This document shows, in pieces, positions 23,893 to 31,491 of a DNA stretch of 64,000 nucleotides. Under the pieces are notes generated by a model. That model saw only the letters and a program-made list of their open reading frames with translations. It was not told the origin of the DNA and ran no database searches. Position numbers and translations under genes: made by a program. Position 1 is the stretch's first letter. Every line of letters begins with the position of its first letter. The stretch is taken from contig JAFRIV010000029.1 in the NCBI GenBank assembly GCA_017432615.1, forward strand, positions 1 through 64,000, given 5' to 3'. Source of the DNA: Oscillospiraceae bacterium. GTDB lineage: Bacteria > Bacillota > Clostridia > Oscillospirales > Oscillospiraceae.

Positions 23893-25625
23893 TTCAGGAA
23901 GCAAAGCAGCAGATCCACGACCTTTTAACAAAATCCTATGAAGCGTGCGCAGAAGCCGGAGAACTGCCGGCCGGTGCACTTCTCAACGGCTCGGTGGAAA
24001 TTCCGCGGGAAGCCGCCAACGGGGACTTTGCCGCAAACCATGCCATGGTGGGGGCCCGTGCCCTTCACATGCCGCCAAAGCTGATTGCCGGGAAGCTGGC
24101 TTCTCATGTCGTTTTGGAAGGTTCCTGGTTTGAGAGCGTAGAGACGGCCGGCCCGGGATTTCTGAATTTCCGCCTTGGTCAGGGCTGGTTTTCCGATGTG
24201 CTGAAGACGATTGCTGCGGAAGGGGCGGACTACGGCCGGGGAACATACGGTGCAGGGAAAAAGTTGATGGTTGAATTTGTCTCGGCCAATCCCACCGGAC
24301 CTATGCACATGGGTAATGCCCGGGGAGGTGTGCTGGGGGATGCTCTTGCCTCCGTGCTTGACCGCGCCGGATATGCCGTTACGCGGGAATTCTATGTCAA
24401 CGATACCGGCAACCAGATCGATAAATTTGCCAGATCCATCGATGCGCGTTACCGGCAGCTGATCCTTGGCGAACAGGCGGTTCCTTTCCCGGAGGACGGT
24501 TATCACGGGGATGACATCCGGGTGCTGGCGGAGGAATACCGCGCCCGGTACGGGGATGAGCCGCTGCAGCAGGAAGAAGCTCTGCGTCTTGCTTCTATGG
24601 CAAAATTCGGGCTGGAACACAACATCCCGAAGATGAAAGCCGATCTGGAGCGTTACGGCATCCGCTATGACAGCTGGTTTTTCGAGTCTTCCCTGCATGA
24701 AAGCGGATTTGTAAAGGATACCATGCAGCGTCTGACGGATCTCGGCTATACTTATGAAAAGGACGGCGCGCTGTGGCTGAAAACCGCAGAGATCCTGACA
24801 GAAAACCTGCGCCGTGCCGGGAAGAGCGAGAAGGAGATCGAAAAACTGGAGCTGAAAGATGATGTGCTCTGCCGTGCAAACGGCTTCTATACCTATTTTG
24901 CAGCCGATATTGCCTATCACCGCAACAAATTTGAGGTGCGCGGCTTTGACAAGGTCATCAATATCTGGGGAGCGGATCATCACGGCCATGTGGCAAGGCT
25001 GAAAGGGGCGATGGATGCCCTCGGCCTTGACGGGGAGCATCGGCTGGATATCGTACTGATGCAGCTTGTAAAACTCCTGGAAAACGGGGAAGAAGTGCGC
25101 ATGTCCAAACGCACAGGGAAAATGATCTCTCTCAGCAATCTTCTGGAAGAGATCCCGGTGGATGCGGCACGCTACTTTTTCAACTCCCGGCCGGAATCCG
25201 CTGTGGAGTTCGATCTGGAGCTTGCCAAACGGCAGGACAGCGAAAACCCGGTCTACTATGTGCAGTATGCCCATGCGCGGATCTGCACGCTGCTGAAAAA
25301 TCTTGCATCTGAAGGGCATCCGGTGCCCGGCGCAGAAGAGGCGGACCTTTCCTGCCTGACAGAGGATGCGGAAAAAGATCTGATCCGTCAGCTTGCCGCT
25401 CTCCCGGAGGAAATTCACCAGTCCGCGCTGAATTACGATCCGAGCCGCATAAACAAGTATGCTACGGAACTGGCATCCCGATTCCATAAGTTCTATACCG
25501 TCTGCCGCATCAAAGGAGCAGAACCGGGGGTCCTGGAGGCAAGGCTGTTCCTGGCGGATGCCGTCAGAAGTGTGCTGGAGAATGCTTTGAGCATCATCGG
25601 TGTTACCGCACCGGAAAAAATGTGA
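23880..25625 (+). CDS. argS: Arginyl-tRNA synthetase
   Basis: 581-residue class I aminoacyl-tRNA synthetase charging tRNA-Arg. The HIGH-type motif is in SANPTGPMHMGNARGGVLGD near residue 135, the KMSKS equivalent is VRMSKRTGKMISL near 410, and the C-terminal DALR anticodon-binding helices begin near VYYVQYAHARICTLLKNL. Start is GTG 23880 with AGGAGG eight bases upstream. Length is normal. The following HTH gene begins at or just beyond the stop codon. Confidence 0.96.
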   Translation: MRNLIQEAKQQIHDLLTKSYEACAEAGELPAGALLNGSVEIPREAANGDFAANHAMVGARALHMPPKLIAGKLASHVVLEGSWFESVETAGPGFLNFRLGQGWFSDVLKTIAAEGADYGRGTYGAGKKLMVEFVSANPTGPMHMGNARGGVLGDALASVLDRAGYAVTREFYVNDTGNQIDKFARSIDARYRQLILGEQAVPFPEDGYHGDDIRVLAEEYRARYGDEPLQQEEALRLASMAKFGLEHNIPKMKADLERYGIRYDSWFFESSLHESGFVKDTMQRLTDLGYTYEKDGALWLKTAEILTENLRRAGKSEKEIEKLELKDDVLCRANGFYTYFAADIAYHRNKFEVRGFDKVINIWGADHHGHVARLKGAMDALGLDGEHRLDIVLMQLVKLLENGEEVRMSKRTGKMISLSNLLEEIPVDAARYFFNSRPESAVEFDLELAKRQDSENPVYYVQYAHARICTLLKNLASEGHPVPGAEEADLSCLTEDAEKDLIRQLAALPEEIHQSALNYDPSRINKYATELASRFHKFYTVCRIKGAEPGVLEARLFLADAVRSVLENALSIIGVTAPEKM

Positions 25626-25627
25626 GC

Positions 25628-26236
25628 ATGGATATCGGAGAACTGAAACTGATCTCCGCCAGCAACCTCATCAATTTACGCTCCGCCGCAGGGTATACCC
25701 AGGCGGAGCTGGGTGCAATGATCAATTATTCCGATAAAACCATTTCCAAGTGGGAGCGCGGCGAAGCCATTCCGGATGCGTACGTCCTTACACAGCTGGC
25801 AGAGATCTTTCATGTTTCGGTAGATTATCTGCTGACTTCCCATGATAAATGGCGCAGCCCGGAAGAAATTGAAAAGGCCGATGAGCCGACCTACAGTGCG
25901 GACCTGATCATTATCATCGCGCTTCTCGGGATCATGACGGCCGCTCTCACTGCTTTTGTGATCGGCTGGATCTTCGGTCAGGTCGAGTGGCGTATTTTCC
26001 TGATCGGAATCACGCTGTGTGCCGTAACCTTTCTGGTGCTGGACTGTGTTTTTAAAAAAGCAAAGCATCTGAAGATCGCCCTGACGGGGCTGATCATTTC
26101 GCTCTTTGTACTGGTCTATTTTGTGTTCTGGGATAAAAAGCCGTGGCAGGTTTTCCTGGTCATGCTTCCCGCAATTGCCATTGCTCTGCTCAGCACCTAT
26201 GTGTATAAACGCCCGAAAAAGGATGAAAAGCCGTAA
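25628..26236 (+). CDS. XRE-type HTH protein with membrane domain
   Basis: About 202 residues. Residues 10-70 form an XRE/Cro helix-turn-helix (NLINLRSAAGYTQAELGAMI, then NYSDKTISKWERGEAIPDAY). Residues 95-195 form about four membrane helices ending in a basic tail. Such membrane-tethered repressors are common in Clostridia, but their signals are mostly unknown. The start is ATG 25628 or GTG 25622 overlapping the argS stop; neither has a strong ribosome site, so coupling to argS is likely. A terminator follows directly. Confidence 0.8.
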   Translation: MDIGELKLISASNLINLRSAAGYTQAELGAMINYSDKTISKWERGEAIPDAYVLTQLAEIFHVSVDYLLTSHDKWRSPEEIEKADEPTYSADLIIIIALLGIMTAALTAFVIGWIFGQVEWRIFLIGITLCAVTFLVLDCVFKKAKHLKIALTGLIISLFVLVYFVFWDKKPWQVFLVMLPAIAIALLSTYVYKRPKKDEKP

Positions 26237-26263
26237 TTCACTTCTTTTTTTGCCTGTTATTGA

Positions 26264-26292
26264 CCTCTCTACGATTCGTAGAGAGGTTTTTT
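26264..26292 (+). terminator. Intrinsic terminator of the argS operon
   Basis: CCTCTCTACG and CGTAGAGAGG pair around ATT, followed by six T. Confidence 0.93.
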
Positions 26293-26324
26293 CAAATCGT
26301 AGAATGGCAGAAATCCATGGTAGG

Positions 26325-26354
26325 TTGAAAAAACGGCGATAAAAACGGTAAAAT
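26325..26354 (+). promoter_or_regulatory. Promoter of the DegV gene
   Basis: TTGAAA (26325-26330), 18-base spacer, TAAAAT (26349-26354), about 45 bases before the ATG. Confidence 0.45.
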
Positions 26355-26401
26355 AAAAAACGAAAAACAAGACATACCGGAATAATAAGGGAGGAAACAA
26401 T

Positions 26402-27289
26402 ATGAATCCTTATATACTGAGTTGTGAAATGCCTGCCGATCTTTCAAAGGAACATTTTGAAAAACGGGACATTCTGTATATTCCTTTTCACTTTTTCCTG
26501 GACGAAAAAGAGTACCTGGAAGATTTCGGGAAGACTGTGCCTTTCCCCGATTTTTATAAGAAAATTGCAGCCGGGGCGATGACGCGTACTTCCCAGCCGA
26601 ATATTTCGGAATATGTTGCGGCCTTCACCCCTTATCTGGAAAAGGGACAGGACGTTGTGCATCTGTGTCTGTCTTCCGGCATTTCCGGTGCCTACAACAG
26701 CTGTAAAAACGCAGCTGAGATTCTTGCAGAGCGGTTCCCCGGCCAAAAAGTGTATGTAATCGACTCCCTGGCGGCGTCTTCCGGTATGGGGCTGCTGGCA
26801 GATATGGCGGCAGACAGGCGCGATGAAGGCATGACGGCGGCAGAGCTTGCCGATTGGCTCAAAAAAAACAGGCTCCGTGTACACCACTGGTTTTTCACAA
26901 CGGATCTCTCCACTTTCGTTCGCGGCGGACGGGTTTCCAAGGCGGCGGGAGTCTTCGGCGGGCTGCTGGATATCTGTCCGCTTCTGAATGTCGATCCTGC
27001 CGGAAAACTCACAGCCCGTGAAAAGATCCGCACGAAAAAACGCGTGATCCGGGAAACCGTGAAAAAGATGGAACAGTTTGCCGAAAACGGCCGTGCTTAT
27101 GACGGCAAATGTTACATTTCCCAGTCTGCCTGTTATGAAGATGCCCGTGCTGTGGCTGACCTGATCGAAGAACGCTTTCCCAATTTGAAAGGAAAGGTCG
27201 AGATCAACTGGGTCGGGAACCTGATCGGTTCCCATACCGGCCCCGGAACGGTGGCGCTCTTCTTCTGCAGCAAAGGGAACAGAGAATAG
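26402..27289 (+). CDS. DegV-family fatty-acid-binding protein
   Basis: 295 residues of the DegV/FakB family, cytoplasmic proteins that bind a fatty acid and present it to the FakA kinase or related partners. Features: early strand-loop YILSCEMPADL, MTRTSQPNISEYVAAFTPYL near 65, LSSGISGAYNSCKNAAEI near 95, VIDSLAASSGMGLLADMA near 120 and FVRGGRVSKAAGVFGGLLDI near 180. GGGAGGAAACA precedes the ATG. It is monocistronic; no FakA-like kinase lies nearby, so its partner must be elsewhere. Confidence 0.9.
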   Translation: MNPYILSCEMPADLSKEHFEKRDILYIPFHFFLDEKEYLEDFGKTVPFPDFYKKIAAGAMTRTSQPNISEYVAAFTPYLEKGQDVVHLCLSSGISGAYNSCKNAAEILAERFPGQKVYVIDSLAASSGMGLLADMAADRRDEGMTAAELADWLKKNRLRVHHWFFTTDLSTFVRGGRVSKAAGVFGGLLDICPLLNVDPAGKLTAREKIRTKKRVIRETVKKMEQFAENGRAYDGKCYISQSACYEDARAVADLIEERFPNLKGKVEINWVGNLIGSHTGPGTVALFFCSKGNRE

Positions 27290-27746
27290 ACTTCGACAGC
27301 CCGGGTAACTGCAAGATTATAAAAAGCGTGGAAAGCCATGTACCCTAAAGAGGCAGCATAGCTCTCTGCGTTTTTTTCATTTGTTGTCAAGGGGACAGTC
27401 ACCTGACGACTTTTATGCTTTTAGAAGTACCCCCCCGTTTGATTCCTGTAAGCCTTTCAATTTTAAGGAATTTGAAGCAGAATACTATTCGGAAAATGGC
27501 CTGATCTTCCAGAAACCAATATTTTCCGGAAGTGGACAGACAAAGGGAGTATTCCCTATGTCCTGCTGTCCAGGGACAAAGGGGAAAAACACCTATGTCT
27601 CTGGACGAACAAAGGCTTTATATAAGGCTGGCGCTGTCCGCGGGGGAGTCCGCACGGGGAAAAAGGCTCAAAGAGCCGCCTTTTTCCCGCGCGCGTCCTC
27701 CAGACTCGTTGGGGCTGGAGAGGAAAAATAAAATAAGGAGAATAAA

Positions 27747-27848
27747 ATGGAAGATAAATATTTCACAAACTGCTGCGCTCTGAGAGGTCGGGTCGTGAAA
27801 AAACTTTTCAACATGATTGAGGAAGGAAATAACAATGGGCAGGTATGA
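27747..27848 (+). CDS. 33-residue microORF
   Basis: Encodes a basic 33-residue peptide beginning MEDKYFTNCCALRGRVVKKL and ending in NNNGQV. ATAAGGAGAATAAA gives a strong ribosome site seven bases before the ATG. It overlaps the next microORF by 14 bases, suggesting coupling. The paired Cys and basic helix could be a peptide toxin, a leader peptide or a remnant of a larger gene. I do not recognise it. Confidence 0.4.
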   Translation: MEDKYFTNCCALRGRVVKKLFNMIEEGNNNGQV

Positions 27849-27924
27849 ATGCTGCATATTTATGAGTTCCACAGAGAAGCCCTGGAGGAATTTGAATTTT
27901 TTTCAAAAACATAGTAAAACATAG
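27835..27924 (+). CDS. 29-residue microORF
   Basis: Encodes 29 residues beginning MGRYECCIFMSSTEKPWRNL and ending in QKHSKT. GAGGAAGG lies about six bases before the ATG. Like its upstream neighbour it carries a Cys-Cys pair near residue 6. Its end overlaps the first copies of the 10-base direct repeat. Function unknown. Confidence 0.35.
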   Translation: MGRYECCIFMSSTEKPWRNLNFFQKHSKT

Positions 27925-27949
27925 CATAACGTAGTAAAAAATAGCCGCA
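27910..27949. repeat. Four phased 10-base direct repeats
   Basis: CATAGTAAAA, CATAGCATAA, CGTAGTAAAA and AATAGCCGCA stand head to tail with an exact 10-base period, one helical turn each. They end 29 bases before the -10 box TACAAT (27979-27984), whose -35 (TCTGAC) is weak. This is the layout of a multi-site activator-binding array. Confidence 0.5.
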
Positions 27950-27978
27950 GCATACTCTGACCATACTGAAAAATATGG

Positions 27979-27984
27979 TACAAT
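27979..27984 (+). promoter_or_regulatory. -10 box downstream of the phased repeats
   Basis: TACAAT preceded by TATGG, with a poor -35 match (TCTGAC, 27956-27961, 17-base spacer). It probably depends on an activator bound at the repeats. Transcription would start at about 27991 and cover the candidate RNA. Confidence 0.4.
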
Positions 27985-27989
27985 GTATC

Positions 27990-28102
27990 CTGTCAGAAAA
28001 TAAAAACACGCGGCAGCCTGCAACGGCTTTTGTGGTGTTCATAAAGTATGTGCAGGCAAGTACATGACCTGCGGCGGGTATCACTGTGGCGATATCTGAC
28101 AG
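27990..28102 (+). ncRNA. Candidate structured RNA
   Basis: The ends CTGTCAGA (27990-27997) and TCTGACAG (28095-28102) are exact 8-base complements and would close a domain of about 113 bases. Inside, GCCTGC pairs with GCAGGC and an alternative GCAGG/CCTGC helix is available. It starts close to the predicted transcript start and no open frame of note crosses it. It does not match a riboswitch or housekeeping RNA that I recognise. Confidence 0.3.
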
Positions 28103-28182
28103 AAGAGGAGAAAGAACGCTATTTTGGCTGAATCCGGGGGATCTCCGGCAGATTAAAATCCAACTTCCATGAAATCCGCCTA

Positions 28183-28211
28183 TTGAGAAAACAGAGCCTT
28201 TGTGATATACT
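28183..28211 (+). promoter_or_regulatory. Promoter of ychF
   Basis: TTGAGA (28183-28188), 17-base spacer, TATACT (28206-28211), about 80 bases before the ychF ATG. Confidence 0.6.
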
Positions 28212-28298
28212 GTCATCTATTGCAAAAGCTCTGTCCGTTTTATTCAGCCGGGGAGAGCGGTTTGCTGAAACAGCAGACCAAAGGAGAACACAGAAAAA

Positions 28299-29390
28299 AT
28301 GAAGCTTGGAATCATTGGTCTTCCGAATGTCGGAAAATCAACACTTTTTAATGCCATTACCAACGCAGGCGCGCAGTCGGCAAATTTTCCCTTCTGTACC
28401 ATTGAACCGAATGTCGGTATGGTTACCGTTCCGGATGAACGCGTTGATTATCTGGCAGAGTTATATCACCCGAAAAAGGTGACAAATGCCGTCATTGAAT
28501 TTGTGGATATTGCCGGCCTTGTAAAAGGTGCCAGCAAAGGGGAGGGCCTTGGCAACAAGTTCCTTGGAGATATCCGCACGACGGATGCCATCGTGCATGT
28601 GGTGCGGTGCTTTGACGACGAAAATATCATCCATGTAGAGGGCGGTGCAGACCCGCGCCGGGATATCGACATTATTGACATGGAGCTTATCCTGGCTGAT
28701 CTGGAAATGATAGAGCGCCGGATCGACAAGGCAATGAAGGCGGCCAAAGGCGATAAAAAGTATCTGCATGAGGCAGAGGTGTTCAAAGCACTGGAGGCAC
28801 ACATGAATGACGGCAAAAGTGCCAGAAGTTTTGAATGCGACAAAGAGGATGCCGAACTGATCGCAACCTCTGACCTTCTCACGATCAAGCCGATCATCTA
28901 TGCCGCCAACATGGATGAAGACGGTGTTGCCGACTTTCAGAATCACCCCTATTACCGTGCCGTGGCGGAAGTTGCCGAGGCTGAGAACGCCAGAGTGCTG
29001 CCGATCTGTGCCAAGATGGAGGAGGAAATGGCAGAGCTGGAAGCCGATGATCGCCTGATGTTCCTGGAAGAGATGGGGCTGCAGGAATCCGGTCTGGACA
29101 GAATGATCAAGTGTTCCTATGACCTGCTCGGACTGATCTCTTTCCTGACATGCGGCGCGGACGAGTGCCGTGCATGGACGATCCGAAAAGGAACAAAGGC
29201 CCCTCAGGCTGCCGGCAAGATTCACAGTGATTTTGAGCGCGGATTTATCCGTGCGGAGATCGTGGCATTTGAAGATCTGAAAGCCTGCGGAAGCATGGCA
29301 AGCGCAAAGGAAAAAGGTCTTGTACGGTCGGAAGGAAAAGAATATGTGATGGCGGACGGAGACGTTACGCTGTTTCGCTTTAATGTTTAA
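28299..29390 (+). CDS. ychF: Redox-regulated ribosome-associated ATPase YchF
   Basis: 363 residues, normal length. G1 is GLPNVGKST; the G2/G3 region reads FVDIAGLVKGASKGEGLGNK; the G4 box is NMDE instead of NKxD, the change that gives this Obg-type protein ATP preference. The coiled-coil insertion (about 125-200) and the C-terminal TGS-like domain (FLTCGADECRAWTIRKGTKA) are both present. It binds ribosomes and is linked to stress responses in other bacteria. AAAGGAGAAC precedes the ATG. rpiB follows 13 bases downstream. Confidence 0.96.
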   Translation: MKLGIIGLPNVGKSTLFNAITNAGAQSANFPFCTIEPNVGMVTVPDERVDYLAELYHPKKVTNAVIEFVDIAGLVKGASKGEGLGNKFLGDIRTTDAIVHVVRCFDDENIIHVEGGADPRRDIDIIDMELILADLEMIERRIDKAMKAAKGDKKYLHEAEVFKALEAHMNDGKSARSFECDKEDAELIATSDLLTIKPIIYAANMDEDGVADFQNHPYYRAVAEVAEAENARVLPICAKMEEEMAELEADDRLMFLEEMGLQESGLDRMIKCSYDLLGLISFLTCGADECRAWTIRKGTKAPQAAGKIHSDFERGFIRAEIVAFEDLKACGSMASAKEKGLVRSEGKEYVMADGDVTLFRFNV

Positions 29391-29403
29391 GGAGGAAAGA
29401 AAC

Positions 29404-29829
29404 ATGATAGCAATAGGCTGTGATCACGGCGGTTACGCGTACAAGCAGATGCTGATGCAACATCTGGAAGATCGCGGGATCAGATACCAGGATTTCGGCT
29501 GCTTCTCGCCGGATTCCTGTGATTACCCGGACTATGCGATCCCGGTCGCGAAGGCGGTCGCCTCGGGGGAATTTGAGAAAGGCATCCTGATATGCGGCAC
29601 GGGGATCGGAATGTCCATTGCTGCAAACAAGGTGCATGGGATCCGTGCAGCTGTTTGCGGGGATTCATTCTCTGCCACGGCAACGCGGGAGCATAACGAT
29701 GCCAACATTCTCTGTATGGGGGCGCGCGTGATCAGCGAAGCCAAGGCGCTGGAGATTACCGATATCTTTCTGGATACACCTTTCTCGGAAGAGGAGCGTC
29801 ATAAGAGAAGAATCTCCAAGATCGAGTGA
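29404..29829 (+). CDS. rpiB: Ribose-5-phosphate isomerase B
   Basis: 141-residue RpiB/LacAB-family isomerase interconverting ribulose-5-phosphate and ribose-5-phosphate. N-terminal MIAIGCDHGGYAYK, catalytic Cys64 in ICGTGIGMSIAANK and the phosphate/ring-opening segment REHNDANILCMGARV are all present. The ATG at 29404 has AAGGAGGAAAGAAAC upstream; the open frame seven codons earlier lies in the ychF end. Its stop overlaps a possible GTG of the next gene. LacAB or allose isomerase activity cannot be excluded. Confidence 0.92.
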   Translation: MIAIGCDHGGYAYKQMLMQHLEDRGIRYQDFGCFSPDSCDYPDYAIPVAKAVASGEFEKGILICGTGIGMSIAANKVHGIRAAVCGDSFSATATREHNDANILCMGARVISEAKALEITDIFLDTPFSEEERHKRRISKIE

Positions 29830-29840
29830 TCGGGGTCCCC

Positions 29841-30992
29841 ATGGCACGTCGATCAGAATTTTATAAGGGCCGCCGGAAACGCAGGAATTACGCGCTGATC
29901 CCCGGCATCATCCTGATGCTGCTTTTCGGTGCGGGGGTCGTGTTGTTTTACAGCACGCAGAAATATGCCATTATTGCGGATGACGGCGTTTCCATTGAGC
30001 TGCCGCTGCTCACCGGCAAAACGACGGCAAACAGTGAGACGGGCCGGGAAGCTGCGGAATTTGAGCAGGTCAATGTGGAGATCCGGTTTGAAGAAGCGGA
30101 TTATTCCGGCGTACCGGCTACAGCCGGGCGGCGTGTGCAGCCGGTGCGTGCCATCTTTGTCCCGTATGACGATGTAAATCCGGAACGTGTTCATGAGTAT
30201 GCAAACCGTCTGTCCAGCGGCAATGCGCTGATGCTGGAAGTCAAACGGGAGGACGGCTATCTCGCCTGGTATTCCTCTGCGCCTCTTGCTTTCAGTTACG
30301 GGCTGAATATGAACACGGTGGAATCAACAGACACCCTGGTGTCTATTCTCTCCGAACTGAAAGCCGACAATATTTATACCGTGGCAAAAATCAGCTGCTG
30401 CATCGATACCCTTCTGGGTTCCCGCAGCCCGGACTGCTGCCTGCACAATGCAGCCGGTTCCGATTACTTTGACGGAACGTACTTCTGGCTGGATCCGTAC
30501 AACAACACGGTGCGGAATTATACGGCACAACTGGTGCGTGAGCTGTGGGAGCTGGGTTTTGACGAGGTCGTTCTGGATAATGTGATGCATCCGGTGATCG
30601 AGCCCCTTGAAGGCCCGGACGGAACTGTGGTGGAACAGCTTTTCTACACGAGAGAAATGTCCACCACGCCATCCCCTCTCGGCGCGGTGAGCGGTTTTGC
30701 TGTCAATGTGGCGGAGCAGCTGGCGGATCGCGAACAGGGAAAATTTCTTTCCGTCTATATCAACAGCACAACGGCGCTCTCCAAGCCCGATGAAGCCAAC
30801 GGGCAGGATGCCGGCCTCTTCCTCCGGATCTATGACCGTGTTTATTACGATACGGATAAATACGCCTATACTTTCAATGTGGAGGATATTACTCCGCTGG
30901 TCACGGTGGGGAATGTAAAAAACCGGTTTGTTCCGGTGGTCATCAACTATCTGCCGGACAATACTTCGTGGATTCTGGTGGATCAGGAATGA
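29841..30992 (+). CDS. Membrane-anchored GHL-type putative glycoside hydrolase (DUF4015-like)
   Basis: About 383 residues. A basic N-terminus (RRSEFYKGRRKRRNY) and one membrane helix at about 22-40 place the rest outside the cell. The remainder resembles the TIM-barrel family of putative glycoside hydrolases (DUF4015): ALMLEVKREDGYLAWYSS, DGTYFWLDPYNNTVRNYTAQ, ELGFDEVVLDN. The conserved DNVMHP region carries a likely catalytic Asp. ATG 29841 is preferred over GTG 29826, which overlaps the rpiB stop; CGGGG lies upstream. Substrate is unknown; wall polysaccharide is plausible. Confidence 0.72.
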   Translation: MARRSEFYKGRRKRRNYALIPGIILMLLFGAGVVLFYSTQKYAIIADDGVSIELPLLTGKTTANSETGREAAEFEQVNVEIRFEEADYSGVPATAGRRVQPVRAIFVPYDDVNPERVHEYANRLSSGNALMLEVKREDGYLAWYSSAPLAFSYGLNMNTVESTDTLVSILSELKADNIYTVAKISCCIDTLLGSRSPDCCLHNAAGSDYFDGTYFWLDPYNNTVRNYTAQLVRELWELGFDEVVLDNVMHPVIEPLEGPDGTVVEQLFYTREMSTTPSPLGAVSGFAVNVAEQLADREQGKFLSVYINSTTALSKPDEANGQDAGLFLRIYDRVYYDTDKYAYTFNVEDITPLVTVGNVKNRFVPVVINYLPDNTSWILVDQE

Positions 30993-31468
30993 AAGCCTCT
31001 GATAAAAGGAACGGAAGATCCTGCCTTCCGGTGCTGATCGCATTGACGCTTGCGCTGATCTGGGGGCACTCTCTGCTGGGGCGGGAGTTATCTTCAAAAG
31101 AAAGCGGCTTTGTAACCCGGCTGCTCACGCCGGTGCTGGAGCTCGTTGTCGGCCGGGGAAATGTTACCAATCTTCTTGTCCGTAAACTGGCACATTTCAG
31201 CGAGTATACGCTTCTCGGTACGGAACTGTGTCTCTATTTCACGTTGAAGCGTCAAGACGGGAAAAGCGGGTTTTTGCTCAGTACAGCCCACGGTCTCTTT
31301 TCAGCCTTTCTGGATGAGACGATTCAGATCTTTTCCGGGCGCGGCCCGTCTGTCACAGACATCTGGATCGATTTTTCCGGCGTCATTACCGGCTCGCTGA
31401 TCCTGCTGCTGATCCTGCTTTCGCGAAAGAGACGGAATAAAAAGGGAACCTTTCCCCCGCATCATTAA
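30989..31468 (+). CDS. VanZ-family membrane protein
   Basis: 159 residues with about four membrane helices. The family signature is clear: RKLAHFSEYTLLGTELCLY near 65-85, then SAFLDETIQIFSGRGPSVTD, IWIDFSGVITG near 110-140. VanZ homologues are linked to teicoplanin tolerance in enterococci, but most family members have no assigned role. The ATG overlaps the stop of the preceding gene (ATGA), so it is translationally coupled to the putative glycoside hydrolase. Confidence 0.85.
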   Translation: MKASDKRNGRSCLPVLIALTLALIWGHSLLGRELSSKESGFVTRLLTPVLELVVGRGNVTNLLVRKLAHFSEYTLLGTELCLYFTLKRQDGKSGFLLSTAHGLFSAFLDETIQIFSGRGPSVTDIWIDFSGVITGSLILLLILLSRKRRNKKGTFPPHH

Positions 31469-31491
31469 AAGAAAAGGAGAAAAGGCAAGGT

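Larger units (their letters stand above)
27290..28298. other. 1-kb region without an ordinary gene
   Basis: After degV a T7 run (about 27370-27376) follows weak dyads and may end transcription. Positions 27389-27420 carry AAGGGGACAGTCACCTGACG, resembling repeat-element borders seen in clostridia (impression only). 27569-27612 holds a GTCCAGGGACA/TGTCTCTGGAC stem. 27657-27687 holds a GGGAAAAA/TTTTTCCC hairpin with an inner GGCTC/GAGCC stem. CTCCAG/CTGGAG pair around 27700-27722. Two tandem microORFs, a phased direct repeat, a possible RNA and the ychF promoter are listed separately. Together it looks like the remnant of a small mobile or regulatory element. Confidence 0.5.

Noticed and set aside
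27340-27380. AGAGCTATGCTG on the minus strand, resembling the core of a type II CRISPR repeat
   Set aside because: It occurs once, with no repeat-spacer structure and no cas genes anywhere in the window; coincidence.
27532-27783. An 83-codon frame, with an internal ATG at 27595 preceded by AAGGGG
   Set aside because: It runs through hairpin sequence, gives a low-complexity basic protein and conflicts with the better-supported microORF at 27747.
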